The notes beneath the pieces were generated by a model. The model made no database searches. It worked only from the letters and a program-made list of their open reading frames with translations, and was not told the DNA's origin. A stretch of DNA of 64,000 nt from Hyposmocoma kahamanoa (Eukaryota > Arthropoda > Insecta > Lepidoptera > Cosmopterigidae): assembly GCF_003589595.1 (NCBI RefSeq), contig NW_020655550.1:340889-404888 (forward strand), given 5' to 3'. Below are positions 1 through 11,436 of this stretch, piece by piece. How positions within the stretch are numbered: the first letter of the stretch is position 1; each line of letters opens with the position of its first letter. Position numbers and translations under genes: made by a program.

Positions 1-3000
1 ATCAAATACAACCCTGCGTAATGTAGTACACAAATAAAACCAAATAAAAACAAATACCTAACCCAATTGTAATATGATTCGTACATTAAAAGTAGTTATA
101 GGAAACGAAACTGGCCTTGTAACGTCAACGGTTTAAATGCTCTTTACTTTGGAATCTTTGAGAGTCGTGAGATCATCAGCACTGAACGAAGGTTAAGCGA
201 TATAAAAAACTTAGATTTACAGACAAACTTCCAAGTCATGTATTTTGAACGTAAAAGGAGCATTCTTTTTACATCAAAGGACTACTTCAATAAAAATAGG
301 ATGAGATCATCCAAATAGTATGAGTCACAGAATCTATAAATTTCAACTGAAGACAACTCGTTGCTGCTCGTACGAAGGAGTGCTATTGACCTATTTCAGA
401 ACTAACTTGAATTTGCAAATAATATAAAATTTTAACTACTGTTAAATAATTAGAACTGATCTGAAAACAATATTGTTTATTTACTAAACGCCTTGGGGTC
501 TACAGAAAAGTCCATAAACCATTATCGAGGGTTGTAACAATAGATAAGGCAAATGTCCATTATACACAGACCAGAGAGAGGAAAATTAGATAGATACATG
601 AGTACTTTAAATTTAGATTATTCAACAAACCCGGAAGTTATATAAATCTTAGCAGGCTTTATCAATAAACCTAATAAAGGAGCCGTAATTCAGTCTTTAA
701 CCATTTAAGACGGCTAATTATCGGCACATCTACCGTGGCAATAAACTTGCTGTGTGCAAAGCTGCGTTTATAATACGGACAATTTGAAATGCACGATAGC
801 CATGCAGTAATTGGGAGCAAATATACGTACTCGTATGCCGAGAGGAATTAACCCACATTTCGATTTAGGTAGTCGGAGCTGTATATGAGGGCAGTTGAAG
901 ACGAAGTGCCTAAAGTATTCTCGCTGTACACAGTATCCGCAACCGTAATTTCCAAAATTTATTTATCTAGTAAACTTTACGCAGGCCTGTGAAATTTCCA
1001 ACCCTCGTTAGGTTTAGTCTTTTTTGTTGTCGCGATGTAGGTCACGAAAGTTAAGGATATCAATTTATACTCATGAACTGGAGTTATGACTAATCATAAC
1101 ACTTGACAAATTTGTACGACGCTATGTGAGCGTAATCAAAATTAATTGGCCTGTTGAAATTTAAGAAGGGTATGCATGACATCACGATAGATATTTTATA
1201 TGCCTTTACACAGATATGATGGATGGTGTGGAATACTTACGTGTCGAAAACCTACAAGTGATGTGTAGCATAGAGCACGAATATAATTAAAACCCATAAG
1301 ATCAGATAGAAACATTACAAAGGCCAAACATAAGTTCAAGGCACAAATGGAATGGATATATAATTAACCATTTACAATTCAGATGAAGGCATTCCGGCGA
1401 AAATAGGGCACATAACTAATATTAATAACAACGAATCAACGCGATATTGTTTGGAAGTGTTCAATAGCGTGTACGATTAGCATTTCCATTGAAAGCTTAC
1501 GATAGACGACGTGATAATGCCGCGCTATATAAAATATTTATCGTCGGTAAACTGTAGCTGTATGAGTACTCACAAATGTAAAGATACCGGCACGTTTTCT
1601 AGCACATGGTGAATTAAGGGCAAGTACCACGGAATATAAGGCGAAGATAGACCATCCATCACAGTCGCTTTCAACGATGCATGTCATGCTTTCTTTAGGG
1701 AAAATAAATTGTGCTTTCGATTTCTAATTACACCAGCTTACGAATTTGCAATCAATAGACTATAAGCAGAATCCGCCCAAGTAAGCAATATCACCTTACG
1801 CATTTCTACCGCAAAACAGCAATATAGTATTTCGGATTGAACGGTAGGTTACTGGTTCTCCACCAGTAAAATAACAGGCCCAGGAGAAGTAAGTACGATG
1901 GCCAATAAACCTGAAACTTTCTTAAAATAAACACAAGGTTCGCAAACCATAAAAAAATACGGACATTTAAGAAGTTATGTGTGAAGAAAGTCTGTGAGAA
2001 CGCTGGATACGATAAAAATAGGATGCTGGATAAAATAAAAATAGGAAATAAGAAAACTTTCAAAAGCGAGTCAGAACTTGGCTGCGATGTAAATTCTACG
2101 TAAATGCTTTTTAAACAGTCAGTTGCCGCTTCTTTCCTGCGCATTAAAACCCTAGACTTCACTTTCACATCCACACACATTGTTCGTCCCTAAGTGTGCA
2201 GTCTACATATTTACATCTACGGCTATTTACAGCCTATAAGTGAAGTCATTAGTCAATGCTCCGACACACTTCGCTCCTTTGACTGAACGGTAAACATTAG
2301 CTTAAAATATTAAAGAAATATCGCATTAACGCAAAACTATTTTTTTTATTTTTTCAAAATGAATTGATTTATTATTATTATATTATTCATATTAGGTCCT
2401 CAGTTAATACTTATCTATTTGATGCTGAAGATGGCTCCATAATAGTCGATAAAATCATGTATCTTAGAATTTTTCCGTAAACACTAATGGTTTCGTTACC
2501 AATAATAAGTGATGAAGTCATGCCATTGTAGCTCAACAGGTAACATTTCAATCCCTCACATGTACTAAAATTATGCGTGTGAAATGTTATTTCTTGTCCT
2601 AGCTGTAATTTTTCATTATAATTTTACAATTCAATTAAATCACGTAAACGTTGTAAGTCATGGATTTGTACTCCGCGTAAAGATCGTGGATACATTAACG
2701 TCTCGGCACCTAGGTTTTTTGTGAGATGGTAGACACGCGTTTGCTACTCTTATAGAATTTATATGTATTTAGGCGCTGCTGCATAATCATCATACGACAA
2801 CGTTAGCAGCCACGCCAAAAATCTAAGGTTCAGAAAATATAATCTTGTTATTACGGCTTTTGAACAAACAGTGATTCACAATGTTATATAGCTCAAATTT
2901 GATATAAAATGGCGTTGCATAAAACAGTAATAGTACAATATAGCTATATACTTGTTGTTGCGGAATCCGTTAGAATAATGCGATAAAAACGTGATATACG

Positions 3001-3122
3001 TCGGTGAAGTAAACGTTTACAACATTTATTACTACCAAAATGGTGTATAATAAACAATATAACCGTTGAAATGTTTTGTAAATCGTTGCTATAGGATAAC
3101 AGCTATTATAATAAAACTTCAT
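1..3122. other. AT-rich stretch, nothing recognised
   Basis: No transposase motif, terminal repeat pair, SINE head or convincing exon was seen. One 124-codon open frame on the minus strand (1806-2180) encodes a hydrophobic, family-less peptide and is probably chance. The sequence is AT-rich with T runs near 2340-2390. Confidence 0.5.
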
Positions 3123-3283
3123 TATCGCTTATTCGCGATGAGCTCGATTCCTTAAACAATTGTTTTGCTGGGGTAATAAAGAAGTACCGTGTAAAACCAA
3201 TAAAATACACTTTACGCATCGAAAGCATAGTAAGGGCACAAGGTCATCCATTTCCAAGCCTTGCGGCAATAGGAGTTTATTAA
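3123..3283 (+). pseudogene. Possible DDE-transposase remnant
   Basis: A 53-codon open frame without a proper start reads IKKYRVKP, then a Tyr, then IESIVRAQGHP before drifting out of frame where a DDE transposase would have its LPPY...NPIE block. The pattern (I/L)xKKY-x-KP ... Y ... I(V)xxxGH resembles the stretch just before the third catalytic block in insect IS630/Tc-type transposases. No catalytic acidic residue remains and the frame ends at TAA 3281-3283. The assignment is a weak motif match; chance is a real alternative. Confidence 0.25.
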
Positions 3284-3926
3284 AAGCATCGTTTCCAATT
3301 ATAATCATCAGTGACCTCGATATGAGACCAAACGAGTCTAAACGCAAATAAAATAGAAAATCGGCGTAGACACATGCAGTTAGTAGGAACAAGTTAATAT
3401 CGATTTTAATCTGCAAAGAATGAGCAAATAACAAGAAAAAGCCTGGAAAAATAGCTGGCAGCTGCAAAGTAAACGTTTGAAACTTCGATTTATTATTTAG
3501 TGTTTGTGTACGCATACGACATTGTAAGAGATGATGTGTAACCTTTGTTTAACGACTGCTAATGTAGTCAGTCAAATAAGTCTAAGATATATTGATAGTC
3601 CAGCTTCATAGAAAAGGGCTAAAAATATTGTGAAAATAACACAGAGCAGAATTTTCTCAAAAAGATAACGTTGGAATAAATATTATAAGATTTTGTGGTG
3701 TTGCTAGTTCTTCACACAGGTTTCGAAAATATTAAGACAGCTCCGGTAAATAAACTATCAGGAAATATACGTTTGGAAACTTAAGTGTATGTTTAAGTTA
3801 AGTCGACTCAAGAAATAGGAACTGGAAATATGAAAACTCTTTGAGTATAATCTAAATCATGGGTTATTGGGAAAAATACCTCCAGGTAACAATAGTATTT
3901 TACTAAACGACCATTTCCGTTGCATA

Positions 3927-5209
3927 ATAGGGGTTAAAGTATGAAATTGCCGATTTGTAGTGAAAATCTAAATAGTTTATTTTTTAAATTTTTAACAAAT
4001 TTTTTTAATCAAAATAGTTGCCATTATTATCTATACATTGCTGCCATCTAATGGGAAGGTTATTAATGCCTTTGCGATAGAACTCCGAAGATCTAGACTG
4101 CACAAACTGTGTGAAAGCATTTTGTACTGCCTCCTGGGAAGAAAACTTCTTGTCACGTAGATAATTGTCCAAATCACGAAAAAAATGGTAGTCCGTTGGA
4201 GCAAGGTCTGGTGAATACGGAGGATGACGAATGGTTTCTAACTGCAGTTCCTGAAGGGTCAAAATGGTTTCTCGTGCTGTGTGAGGTCTCGCGTTGTCGT
4301 GGAGCAATAATGGTGAAGATCGATTCATGAGTCGGGGCTGTTTTACTGCTAGTTTTGTCAACATGGTTCGGAGTTCGGCACAATAGGCATCTGCCGTTAT
4401 TGCTTGACCAGATCGGAGAAAACTATAGTGAATAACACCATGCTGAGACCACCAAACAGTTACCATTACCTTTTTATTGGTAAGTTTTGCTTTAGGACAC
4501 TGTTGTGGCATTTGACCTGGGGTCAGCCATTGCATTTTTTCTTTTCCGGTTATCATAAAGAATCCACTTTTCATCACATGTTACAATTCGATCCAATATT
4601 CCTTCATTTCTGTACCGGTTCAACAAGGCAACACAAGTTTCAACACGCGTTTCTTTCTGCAGATCAGTCAAATCATGAGGCACCCATTTTTCGTATGTTT
4701 TATTTTATTGATTTGACGCAAGTGAGTCAATATTGTGGGTAAGGTAACGTTAAACCATGCCGCTAATTCCTGGGTAGTTTGACTAGGATCGGCTTCCACT
4801 ATCTCTCTTAATTCATCGTTATTCACCTGTGTGGGCGGTCTTCCTCGTGACTCGTTCTTTAAGTCGAAATTTCCATCACGAAAGCGTTTAAACCAAAATC
4901 GCACGGTGCGTTCATTAGTAGACCCCTCTCCAAACGCAGCATTGATATTGCGGGCTGTTTCTGCCGCGTTAGTTCCGCGTCGGAACTCGTATTCAAAAAT
5001 CACTCGAATTTTCGCAGTATCCATCTTTCTTGTCTAAATTGAATAACAAAAACAATTGAAAGTCGATATTCAAATGTTTCAAATTTAAAAAAAAAAATCA
5101 CAGAAACCATTTGAAAAAAGTTTCATTCGAAAACCTCAAACCATGAAGATTCTATGAAAATTCAAAGAACCTATTGCAATAAAACTACAATTTCATATTT
5201 TACCCCTAA
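3927..5209 (-). mobile_element. Mariner element, complete but decayed
   Basis: A 1283-bp element flanked on both sides by TA (3925-3926 and 5210-5211), the target duplication of the Tc1/mariner superfamily. Its ends are inverted repeats: the left end reads AGGGGTTAAAGTATGAAATTG from 3929, and the reverse complement of the right end reads AGGGGTAAAATATGAAATTG, so they differ by one indel and one or two substitutions. Size, termini and the DD34D transposase on the minus strand all fit mariner. The transposase has two frameshifts, so this copy should not move by itself. Confidence 0.9.
4005..5024 (-). pseudogene. Mariner transposase (DD34D) with two frameshifts
   Basis: Reads from ATG at 5024 (MDTAKIRVIFEYEFRRG) through an N-terminal helix-turn-helix region to the mariner signatures WVPHDL, TCDEKW, HDNARPH and SPDLAPTDYHFF, and stops at TAA 4005-4007 after GNYFD. 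The catalytic aspartates are in TCDEKW, HDNARPH and APTDYH, with 34 residues between the second and third. The frame slips near 4696 (fits loss of one base) and returns near 4534-4540, in an A run (fits gain of one base); the roughly 50 residues between are readable only in the second frame. By motif it resembles the cecropia-type subfamily. Total length, about 340 codons, matches intact mariner. Translation as it stands would end at 4668. Confidence 0.93.
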
Positions 5210-5211
5210 TA

Positions 5212-6770
5212 GAAATATGTAGGTAACAAATAAACTTGTAAAACATGGCAACATTCCACGTCAAAGTACATAAAAGAAACGACAAAGGCCCTAGTTTGTT
5301 TAATTAAACATCAGACGATATCAACAATTTATTGCCAGCGGTGACACGTAACGATCTACGAGTATTAGACTATTGTTGCCGCATCGATAAATTTCTCTTC
5401 GAGATATTAGAATTAAGATTCGCATTCACGCTCGGAATCGATTTATGTATCACGTTATCCGGAAACAATTATCCAAGGACTTGCAAGTTGGTCTTCAACT
5501 GTGACAGGGAAATTATCTTAGTATTGCTAAATTGCACACTATGTTTCTTAAGAGCTCCGTAATCGAGGGCTTTCCTTCGACGGGGAAAAGGAAGATGGTG
5601 TAGATGGGAATCTATGTGTCTTTTAGCATTGCCACCGACAGCTGGACCTTTTTGGTATCACTACCTATCGCTACCATTATGTTCCTACGATTGTTTCTAA
5701 TTTAAATCGACGTTCAATGAATAAGATTCCCTACACTACATTTACTGCGTTAAAATGTCCAATTACCGTTGTCGTAACACACTGAGAATAATATGTGTAA
5801 TTACTTTTATATTGTTATAATTAGTAACCCGAGATAATAACAAATTAAGATCACGCAGAAAGGTCAAGTTATATAACTTATGGAACTGATTTCAATTTGC
5901 ATTCAATTCTGGTAGGTGTTTGTACTAAAACAATTACCTGTTAGCACTCGTTGCCTGTTACATAAAATTAGCTACAATTTTCACTATGTAGCGGTAAACC
6001 AGTAACGTTATATCATGCGTCTCTAACGTTTGTTCGCAGATTGTATCTTAGGTTGGCCCCGTGCGGTATTCGACGATGGCCAGATAAAATACCAAAACCT
6101 AGTTTGCTAATTTCCTTTTTGCTATCCATACAGTTGACATATTATGTAAATTTAACGATGTAATGCATCTGGTTAAAATATTTAAACTTACATATAAGGT
6201 GGAATACGATAATGCTTATGAAAGCAATTCGAGATATTAACATGTTTGTCAAAATTGTTATCTGTAAATGAATTATTTGACATTAGTTATGTACGAGTAA
6301 GTGATGTATGTAACTGTTAAAGCAATGTTCTAGTTTCATGTTCTGCTTTTAAGAACTCAGTTAGAATTTATTTTCACTACAATAAAAACACGTTATCGTA
6401 GTAAATTTTAGTAAGTGAAGGATAATTTGGTGGCGTTGAAATGCGCGTGTGCTCCTTCACTTCGTAATAAGCACGTCGGGCGTCATTCCGTCTGTATGTT
6501 GTCAGCTAGTCACGAGCGCTTCGTTATTTCTACACATCCCGACATTTACTTCAGCCGGAAGTCTTGTAGGTGATTCCAGAAAAGTTTGCTGCCATTTGAA
6601 ATGAACAGAACGTCGTTGTGGAAGAGCTTTGCGGCGGTAACATTTGATGATTGGACTGAAGAAATTTGAAATGTATACTATAATGACAACGCCTAAGTCG
6701 TAAACATCGCGTCACATCGCGTACATCTCTTATGAAGACGGATGGCAGATGTACATCTGATATCATATAA
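5212..6770. other. AT-rich stretch, nothing recognised
   Basis: No repeat family or exon was identified between the mariner and the palindromic tandem repeat. There is a slightly more GC-rich patch around 6420-6530. Confidence 0.45.
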
Positions 6771-6864
6771 GAAATGTACGTGGATACATGTATATGTATC
6801 CACGTACTAACATATGTACGAAATGTACGTGGATACATGTATATGTATCCACGTACATTTCTTC
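6769..6864. repeat. Tandem 49-bp unit built from 32-bp palindromes
   Basis: A 49-bp unit occurs nearly twice (6771-6819, then 6820 onward). Each unit holds the same perfect palindrome, GTACGTGGATACAT / ATGTATCCACGTAC around a GTAT centre, at 6776-6807 and 6825-6856. The whole tract is also an inverted repeat: it opens with AAGAAATGTACG and closes with CGTACATTTCTT. It could extrude a double cruciform. No transposase or obvious target duplication adjoins it. It could be a foldback transposon end or a locally amplified hairpin. Confidence 0.9.
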
Positions 6865-7094
6865 TCTGTAAGTAGGTAACAAATAAGCATCAATAAAATG
6901 ACTTTCGAAATGAGATCTTTAGTTTGATTTATTTTACGATTGAAGTGATCGACTGCAATACAGGTACAATACAAATGAAATCTTGGCAGAGAAAGTTAAC
7001 ATTGGAAATAGGCATATCGAAAGAAACAAAGATATTTACTTGGTTCTATCTAGGATACAAATTTGTCGTAGATTTTGGAGAAGATTTTTATTTT

Positions 7095-7395
7095 ATTTTT
7101 TTATAATGGCAAGTGACGGGACGAACATGTCGTGTGCCTGGTGGTAAACGACACGCATGTTCATGACAGTTGCAGTGCCACTTAGAGCATTAAATTATAA
7201 AGATCTCAGTGGCACTGCCACTGCGCCCGTCATCCTGATCCATAAGTTAACAAGACCCATGTGCCTGTAATTACACCAACACCCTTATCCATCAAAACCG
7301 GAACGCAAGTAATGCTGAAATTACTACTTGGCGGCAGAAATAGGTAAGGTTACTTCCCTTGACGAACGCTTTCACAAAGAGGTCTACTGCAACTG
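7095..7395 (-). repeat. Short repeat family A, near full length
   Basis: About 300 bp, sense on the minus strand. It carries the family's landmarks: an A-rich 3' end (seen here as T-rich at the left), CGTCCCGTCACTT next to it, an internal stem-loop GCAGTGCCACT...AGTGGCACTGC, GGTGTTGGTGTAATTACAGGC-type sequence, CAGTAATTTCAGCATTACTT, and the head motif TGCAGTAGACC at the right. No protein is encoded; open frames inside it are incidental. No terminal inverted repeats are visible, and the class is undetermined (SINE-like because of the A-rich end). Confidence 0.85.
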
Positions 7396-7791
7396 AATAC
7401 GTAGTAGCAGTAGTTATTCTAATGCAGTTATTCACTAACATTATTGACCGTTTTATAAAAAGGAGAAATTTATTCACTAGACACTGTATACAGCAGCAGT
7501 GACAGCTAACATATGTACAATTTATTTGTCCAATTGCAACTCTAAATACACCTGAGGAAACATGCTATACATGCGAGCTATGCTTCGATTACATCTTTCT
7601 CTTGTATTTTTATTTCTACAATTATAATATTATAGTTACACAGCCACCTAAATAACCTGTCATTTAATTTGTGAACAGAATAATACTTGTTAATTCGTAT
7701 TTCCCTATAAATTAAATTTAGTACCTACATATATCTGCTAGGAGTAATTTTAAGTAATTAATAATAATAACAATAATAACGCACACACTCA

Positions 7792-7975
7792 ACATAGCCC
7801 CGCACAAGGAAACCCTGTGTCGCGAGTGCCATGAGACAACAAATAACACCCAAACTCTCGAGAGAAATGAATGTAGGCCTTACAAATATTTATTCCCGTC
7901 CGGGTATCGAACCTGGGACCTCTGCGTCCGGGATGGTAACCGTTCGGGTAAGGAGGCAGTTATATATAATTCAAA
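7792..7975 (-). repeat. tRNA-derived SINE
   Basis: On the minus strand the right-hand part reads as a tRNA-like head containing the pol III B box GGTTCGATACC (reverse complement near 7904-7914), followed by a body ending in GGGGCTATGTTG at the left. It is recognisably the same family as 60489-60692. Target duplications are not clear here. Transcription would be by RNA polymerase III, and mobilisation would depend on a LINE. Confidence 0.8.
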
Positions 7976-9407
7976 AATAATTGTCGTAAATACTAAATTT
8001 AAGTTATTAACAGGTAATTGCCAGTACGAGTAAAGATTTTAGAGGTGCATAAAATTTTGATTTTAATGCGAAACTAAAGCCGTTAAATTTAGTTTTACAT
8101 GTATTTCTCCTTTTATTGAAATAGATTTGTAATACTTGGAGTACTTTCCATGGTAAACTGTAGTTGCTTTCTTGTACTTGATAAAGCTAATGATTATGAA
8201 TTTGTTGAAACGTGTGGACTAAACGTGTGGTAACGTTTTCAAGATTATATTTGTCGGTGGTTGGTTCCAGCATATTATTAGGTATATCAGGACACATGTT
8301 ATTTGTGCCAATATTTCGGTAATTATAATTACCAAATTAAAAATTATATAAGTAGAATATATATACTTTGTTAAATTTTTAGTAATAGGTACACCCCTCT
8401 GAAATACCGGAATAAAAAGCCAAAATAGTTTCAGATTAAAAATATTTAACAAATTACCGGTATTTCGGAGGGATGCACTACCCGCTCGTTGTGTATTTGA
8501 AATTAAGGTAAATATACTCTGCATATACCAATCACTGGCAATTATAGTAAGAAGTATAAATCTTCAGCCTATCATAGTACAGATCGACTAAAATGTTAAT
8601 TGTATACTGTCAGTTACCATGTCAGTCACACGCAAATGTTACTGGCCATAGAGCATAGATGCCTACGTTTAATTTTATACTCTACATAAGTTGCTCGATC
8701 TGTGCGATTTAAACGAACTACAGACCGACTAACAGATAGATCTGCAGTTTCTAGTGTCTAATCTGTGCCGAGTAAAAATTATTTGTGACGAAAAATTATA
8801 GTACGTGAACCAGTCTTTTGCATTTTATAATTTTCTTGTCATAAATTGTATTGAGTTGAATTAAAGGTAAAAGCATAAAAGAATACCGTGCAATTTTCAA
8901 GTGATTCCAAAATATCTGAATATATATTTCAAGTAAAGCTTATTCATTGCAGCTGTTAAACGCTGAGAGTAGTAACAAATGAACATTTATTGTGTAAAAC
9001 TTTTGTATTTTTAATAGCGCAGTGTACCCAGAGCAGAATCTTTTTAAAAATAACTTGTAAAATTGTTGTGGTAAAATATTTGATACAAAAGTGCAACAGG
9101 AGTATACAAAACTGCTCGTTTAAAACGTTTTTATATTTAGTTGTCGATTAGCTACCGTCTGAGCCACCCTCATAGATATGAAATGTATTTACTCAAACGG
9201 CCCCAACCCCGCAGCTGATGACGGAAACGCAATACTACAATCAAAGAGTAGTTTAGATCAGAAATGGCACGATATACGTAATATTTTTGAAAATAAAATA
9301 AGTTTAATAAGCCACAGCAAAAACACGTTTAAATAAATTATAGTGCAACAAAAAATATTCCAAAGTATATCAGACTAAACTTATTAATTGCTTGACACAT
9401 GTACCAT
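7976..9407. other. AT-rich stretch, nothing recognised
   Basis: Only short AT-rich open frames and no family motif. A 101-codon minus-strand frame (8219-8524) has no recognisable feature and is probably chance. Confidence 0.45.
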
Positions 9408-9641
9408 ATAAGAGTTCGTCCAGAGAATTACTGTCACCTTGCCTATTCCTGACATCAAGCCTGCGTTTCGGTTTTGAAAAGTAAGGGTGCTGGCGAAATT
9501 ACAGACACGCCATGGGACTTGTCAATTTATGTCTCAGGGTGACTGACACCGTGACATAGCTCCTCAGATCTTTGTGATTTAAAGATATGTGTGGTACTCG
9601 TACATGGTGTTCGTATCGCCACTTGGTATCATAAAAAAAAC
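9408..9641 (+). repeat. Short repeat family A, diverged copy
   Basis: Starts at the AGAGTTCGTCCAGAGAA part of the family, continues through CGGTTTTGAAAAGTAAGGG, CATGGGACTTGTCAATTTATG and a degraded stem-loop region, and ends with CACTTGGTATCATAAAAAAAA. The first 20 or so bases and part of the middle are lost. It is the most diverged of the longer copies. Confidence 0.75.
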
Positions 9642-10007
9642 ATACTTACTTGCGTACTTATCTGTTAACGGCCGCTTTCTATATTTGATCCTGAATCTAA
9701 GATTGTTTTCTATCCAGATTTTATTCGATTCATCGAACGCTGCCGAATCTGTATTTCAATATGTCTATCTCGGCTCTAGCGCCCTTAAAAAAAAGGATCG
9801 GTCGTAAATTTATTCCCTCTCTGACATTTAGTTCCACGCAATCGGAGTAAAAGATCATTAATGAATTAGTGACTAAAATGGTGGCTATGTTTCTAAGATT
9901 AATTTATTTATACATGTGATTTTGGCAAAAATATAAATTAATTGCAAACTTTCAAGTATAAAATATTTAAATCGTAAGTACGGCAAGAATAACGTGTTTC
10001 GAGGAAC

Positions 10008-10048
10008 AGAACGGAACGTCTATTGTCCAGAACGGAACGTTTATTGTC
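10008..10048. repeat. Direct repeat, 20 bp twice
   Basis: AGAACGGAACGTCTATTGTC at 10008-10027 and AGAACGGAACGTTTATTGTC at 10029-10048 differ at one base and are one base apart. They lie just beyond the truncated Harbinger transposase and before a short GCG/CGG run at 10092-10112. Confidence 0.85.
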
Positions 10049-10190
10049 AAACGAGCGGGACGGCCATATAGGATGGAAAAAAATAAAGGGACGGCGCGCG
10101 GCGGCGGCGGCGAAATGTTAGTGTCAATTTATGTTTTGCTGATGTTTGTTCGTATTCGTGACGTGATAAATAATCTAAATTATAAAAATA

Positions 10191-10423
10191 CCGTTTTGAT
10201 TTGACTTTGATAAACGGCATTATTTCAGTTAAAACAAATTCATCTGATGTTTTGTTCAGCCTAAATTTGGATGTAAATTCAGCGTCAGTTAAACTTACCA
10301 TGAAGTTTATACTCCTAAACGTTCTTGAGGACTCAAGCTGCTCTTGGTCGCTGTCGCTATTATCCCAGTCCGATAACTGAGCAAATGTTCAAGTTCACAG
10401 TCGCTATCACTTAAAAATAACAT
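10191..10423 (-). pseudogene. PIF/Harbinger transposase N-terminal fragment
   Basis: From ATG at 10423 the minus strand reads an acidic start (MLFLSDSDCELEHLLSYRTG), then in another frame DNSDSDQEQLESSRTFR and SLTDAEFTSKFRLNKTSDEF, ending at KSKR (10191). An acidic Ser/Asp-rich leader followed by (L)xDxEFxxxFRLxK is typical of the N-terminus of insect PIF/Harbinger nucleases. The frame change at about 10364 fits loss of one G from a GGGG run. Downstream of KSKR the sequence no longer resembles the family; the catalytic domain and HARBI1-like core are missing. It is therefore a 5' relic of an element. Confidence 0.6.
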
Positions 10424-11265
10424 CCATTTTTACACGATTACACAGTACAATCGGTCAAAATTGGAGGATCGCTACTATCGATCGAACACGTGCAAAATCC
10501 GATTTGTCAAAACTATGGATTGCATATTGAAAGCGCACATCTGTCACTACCATACAAATGTCAATCTAAAAATGCCATACACCCTCCCATAGATGGATTG
10601 AAACAAAAGATCGGAATAACGATCCATCGATCGGTTATTGAAATAGTAAAAATAGGATTTGGATTGATTATTCAAGCTTAGATAGCAAATTATGGATTGA
10701 GAGTGAATATAGAAAGCGGTTTTCTGTAATTAGTCTGTAATAATTACTAATCTCTAGAGTTCTGGTACTGTTAGACAGTCTGTGTAAATATACGTATGAG
10801 GTTTCCAATTCTGAATGTGGTCTCTGTATTATTTAGCTACTCTGTCTAAATTCAATCACCACGAGATAATTCTCTACGAGCGCATCCGCCCTTAGCCCCG
10901 TAACTAACGAAGATTGAGTTCATATTCATCAACTTTATACAGTAGTTCTTTTACTAGCTTCTCTACATGAATTCATTTTCGTTCTATATTAAAAGTATCA
11001 TGCGTGCTAATTCGGGACAGAAACAAAACTATCTTAAACATCCAACAATGAATCTATTGAAACTTTATAACATTAGCGGGACAATCGTTCAGTTATAGTA
11101 CTGTTAGCTACTTAAACTATCTTATCAGAGATTACCAAGCTTTTGATTATCTTGATAGTTGTTTAACAACGTGAAAATTCAATGGACCATATACTGAAAA
11201 AGTTAGTGCTCCCTGCCGGCAGTATCAAGCTGCATTCGTGTCTTCTTATTAATCGAATACGACCC
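10424..11265. other. Mostly unassigned; flank of Harbinger fragment
   Basis: No clear feature. Repeated ATCGATCG/GATCCATC words occur at 10470-10630. The last 12 bases (11254-11265) match a terminus of the MITE that follows. Confidence 0.4.
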
Positions 11266-11268
11266 TTA

Positions 11269-11433
11269 GGGTCGTATTCTAGAACTCTATTCAATGGTCA
11301 AGTCAGGATTGCACTGGCAACACAAGCACTGGAAATACAACCCTAATGGCAGGGACTTCAGTATGATTTCTAGTGCTTTGAATCAAACTCAAGTCCTGAC
11401 TTAAGCATTGAGTAGAGTTCTAGAATACGACCC
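11269..11433. mobile_element. MITE with Harbinger-type TTA target duplication
   Basis: A 165-bp foldback element flanked by TTA on both sides (11266-11268 and 11434-11436). The left arm GGGTCGTATTCTAGAACTCT and the reverse complement of the right arm agree for over 40 bp (to AAGTCAGGA) with about three mismatches, and the similarity resumes further in (AAGCACTGGAAAT against AAGCACTAGAAAT). A 3-bp TWA duplication and a GGG-start terminus are typical of PIF/Harbinger. No coding capacity. It would need a transposase in trans. It lies about 850 bp from the Harbinger fragment, but a relationship between their termini could not be shown. Confidence 0.88.
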
Positions 11434-11436
11434 TTA

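Noticed and set aside
1806..2180. 124-codon minus-strand open frame, hydrophobic
   Set aside because: No family motif, splice context or matching neighbour; one frame of this length is expected by chance in 64 kb of AT-rich DNA.
3129..3515. 128-codon minus-strand open frame
   Set aside because: No recognisable motif, and it overlaps a plus-strand segment with a better (though weak) transposase resemblance.
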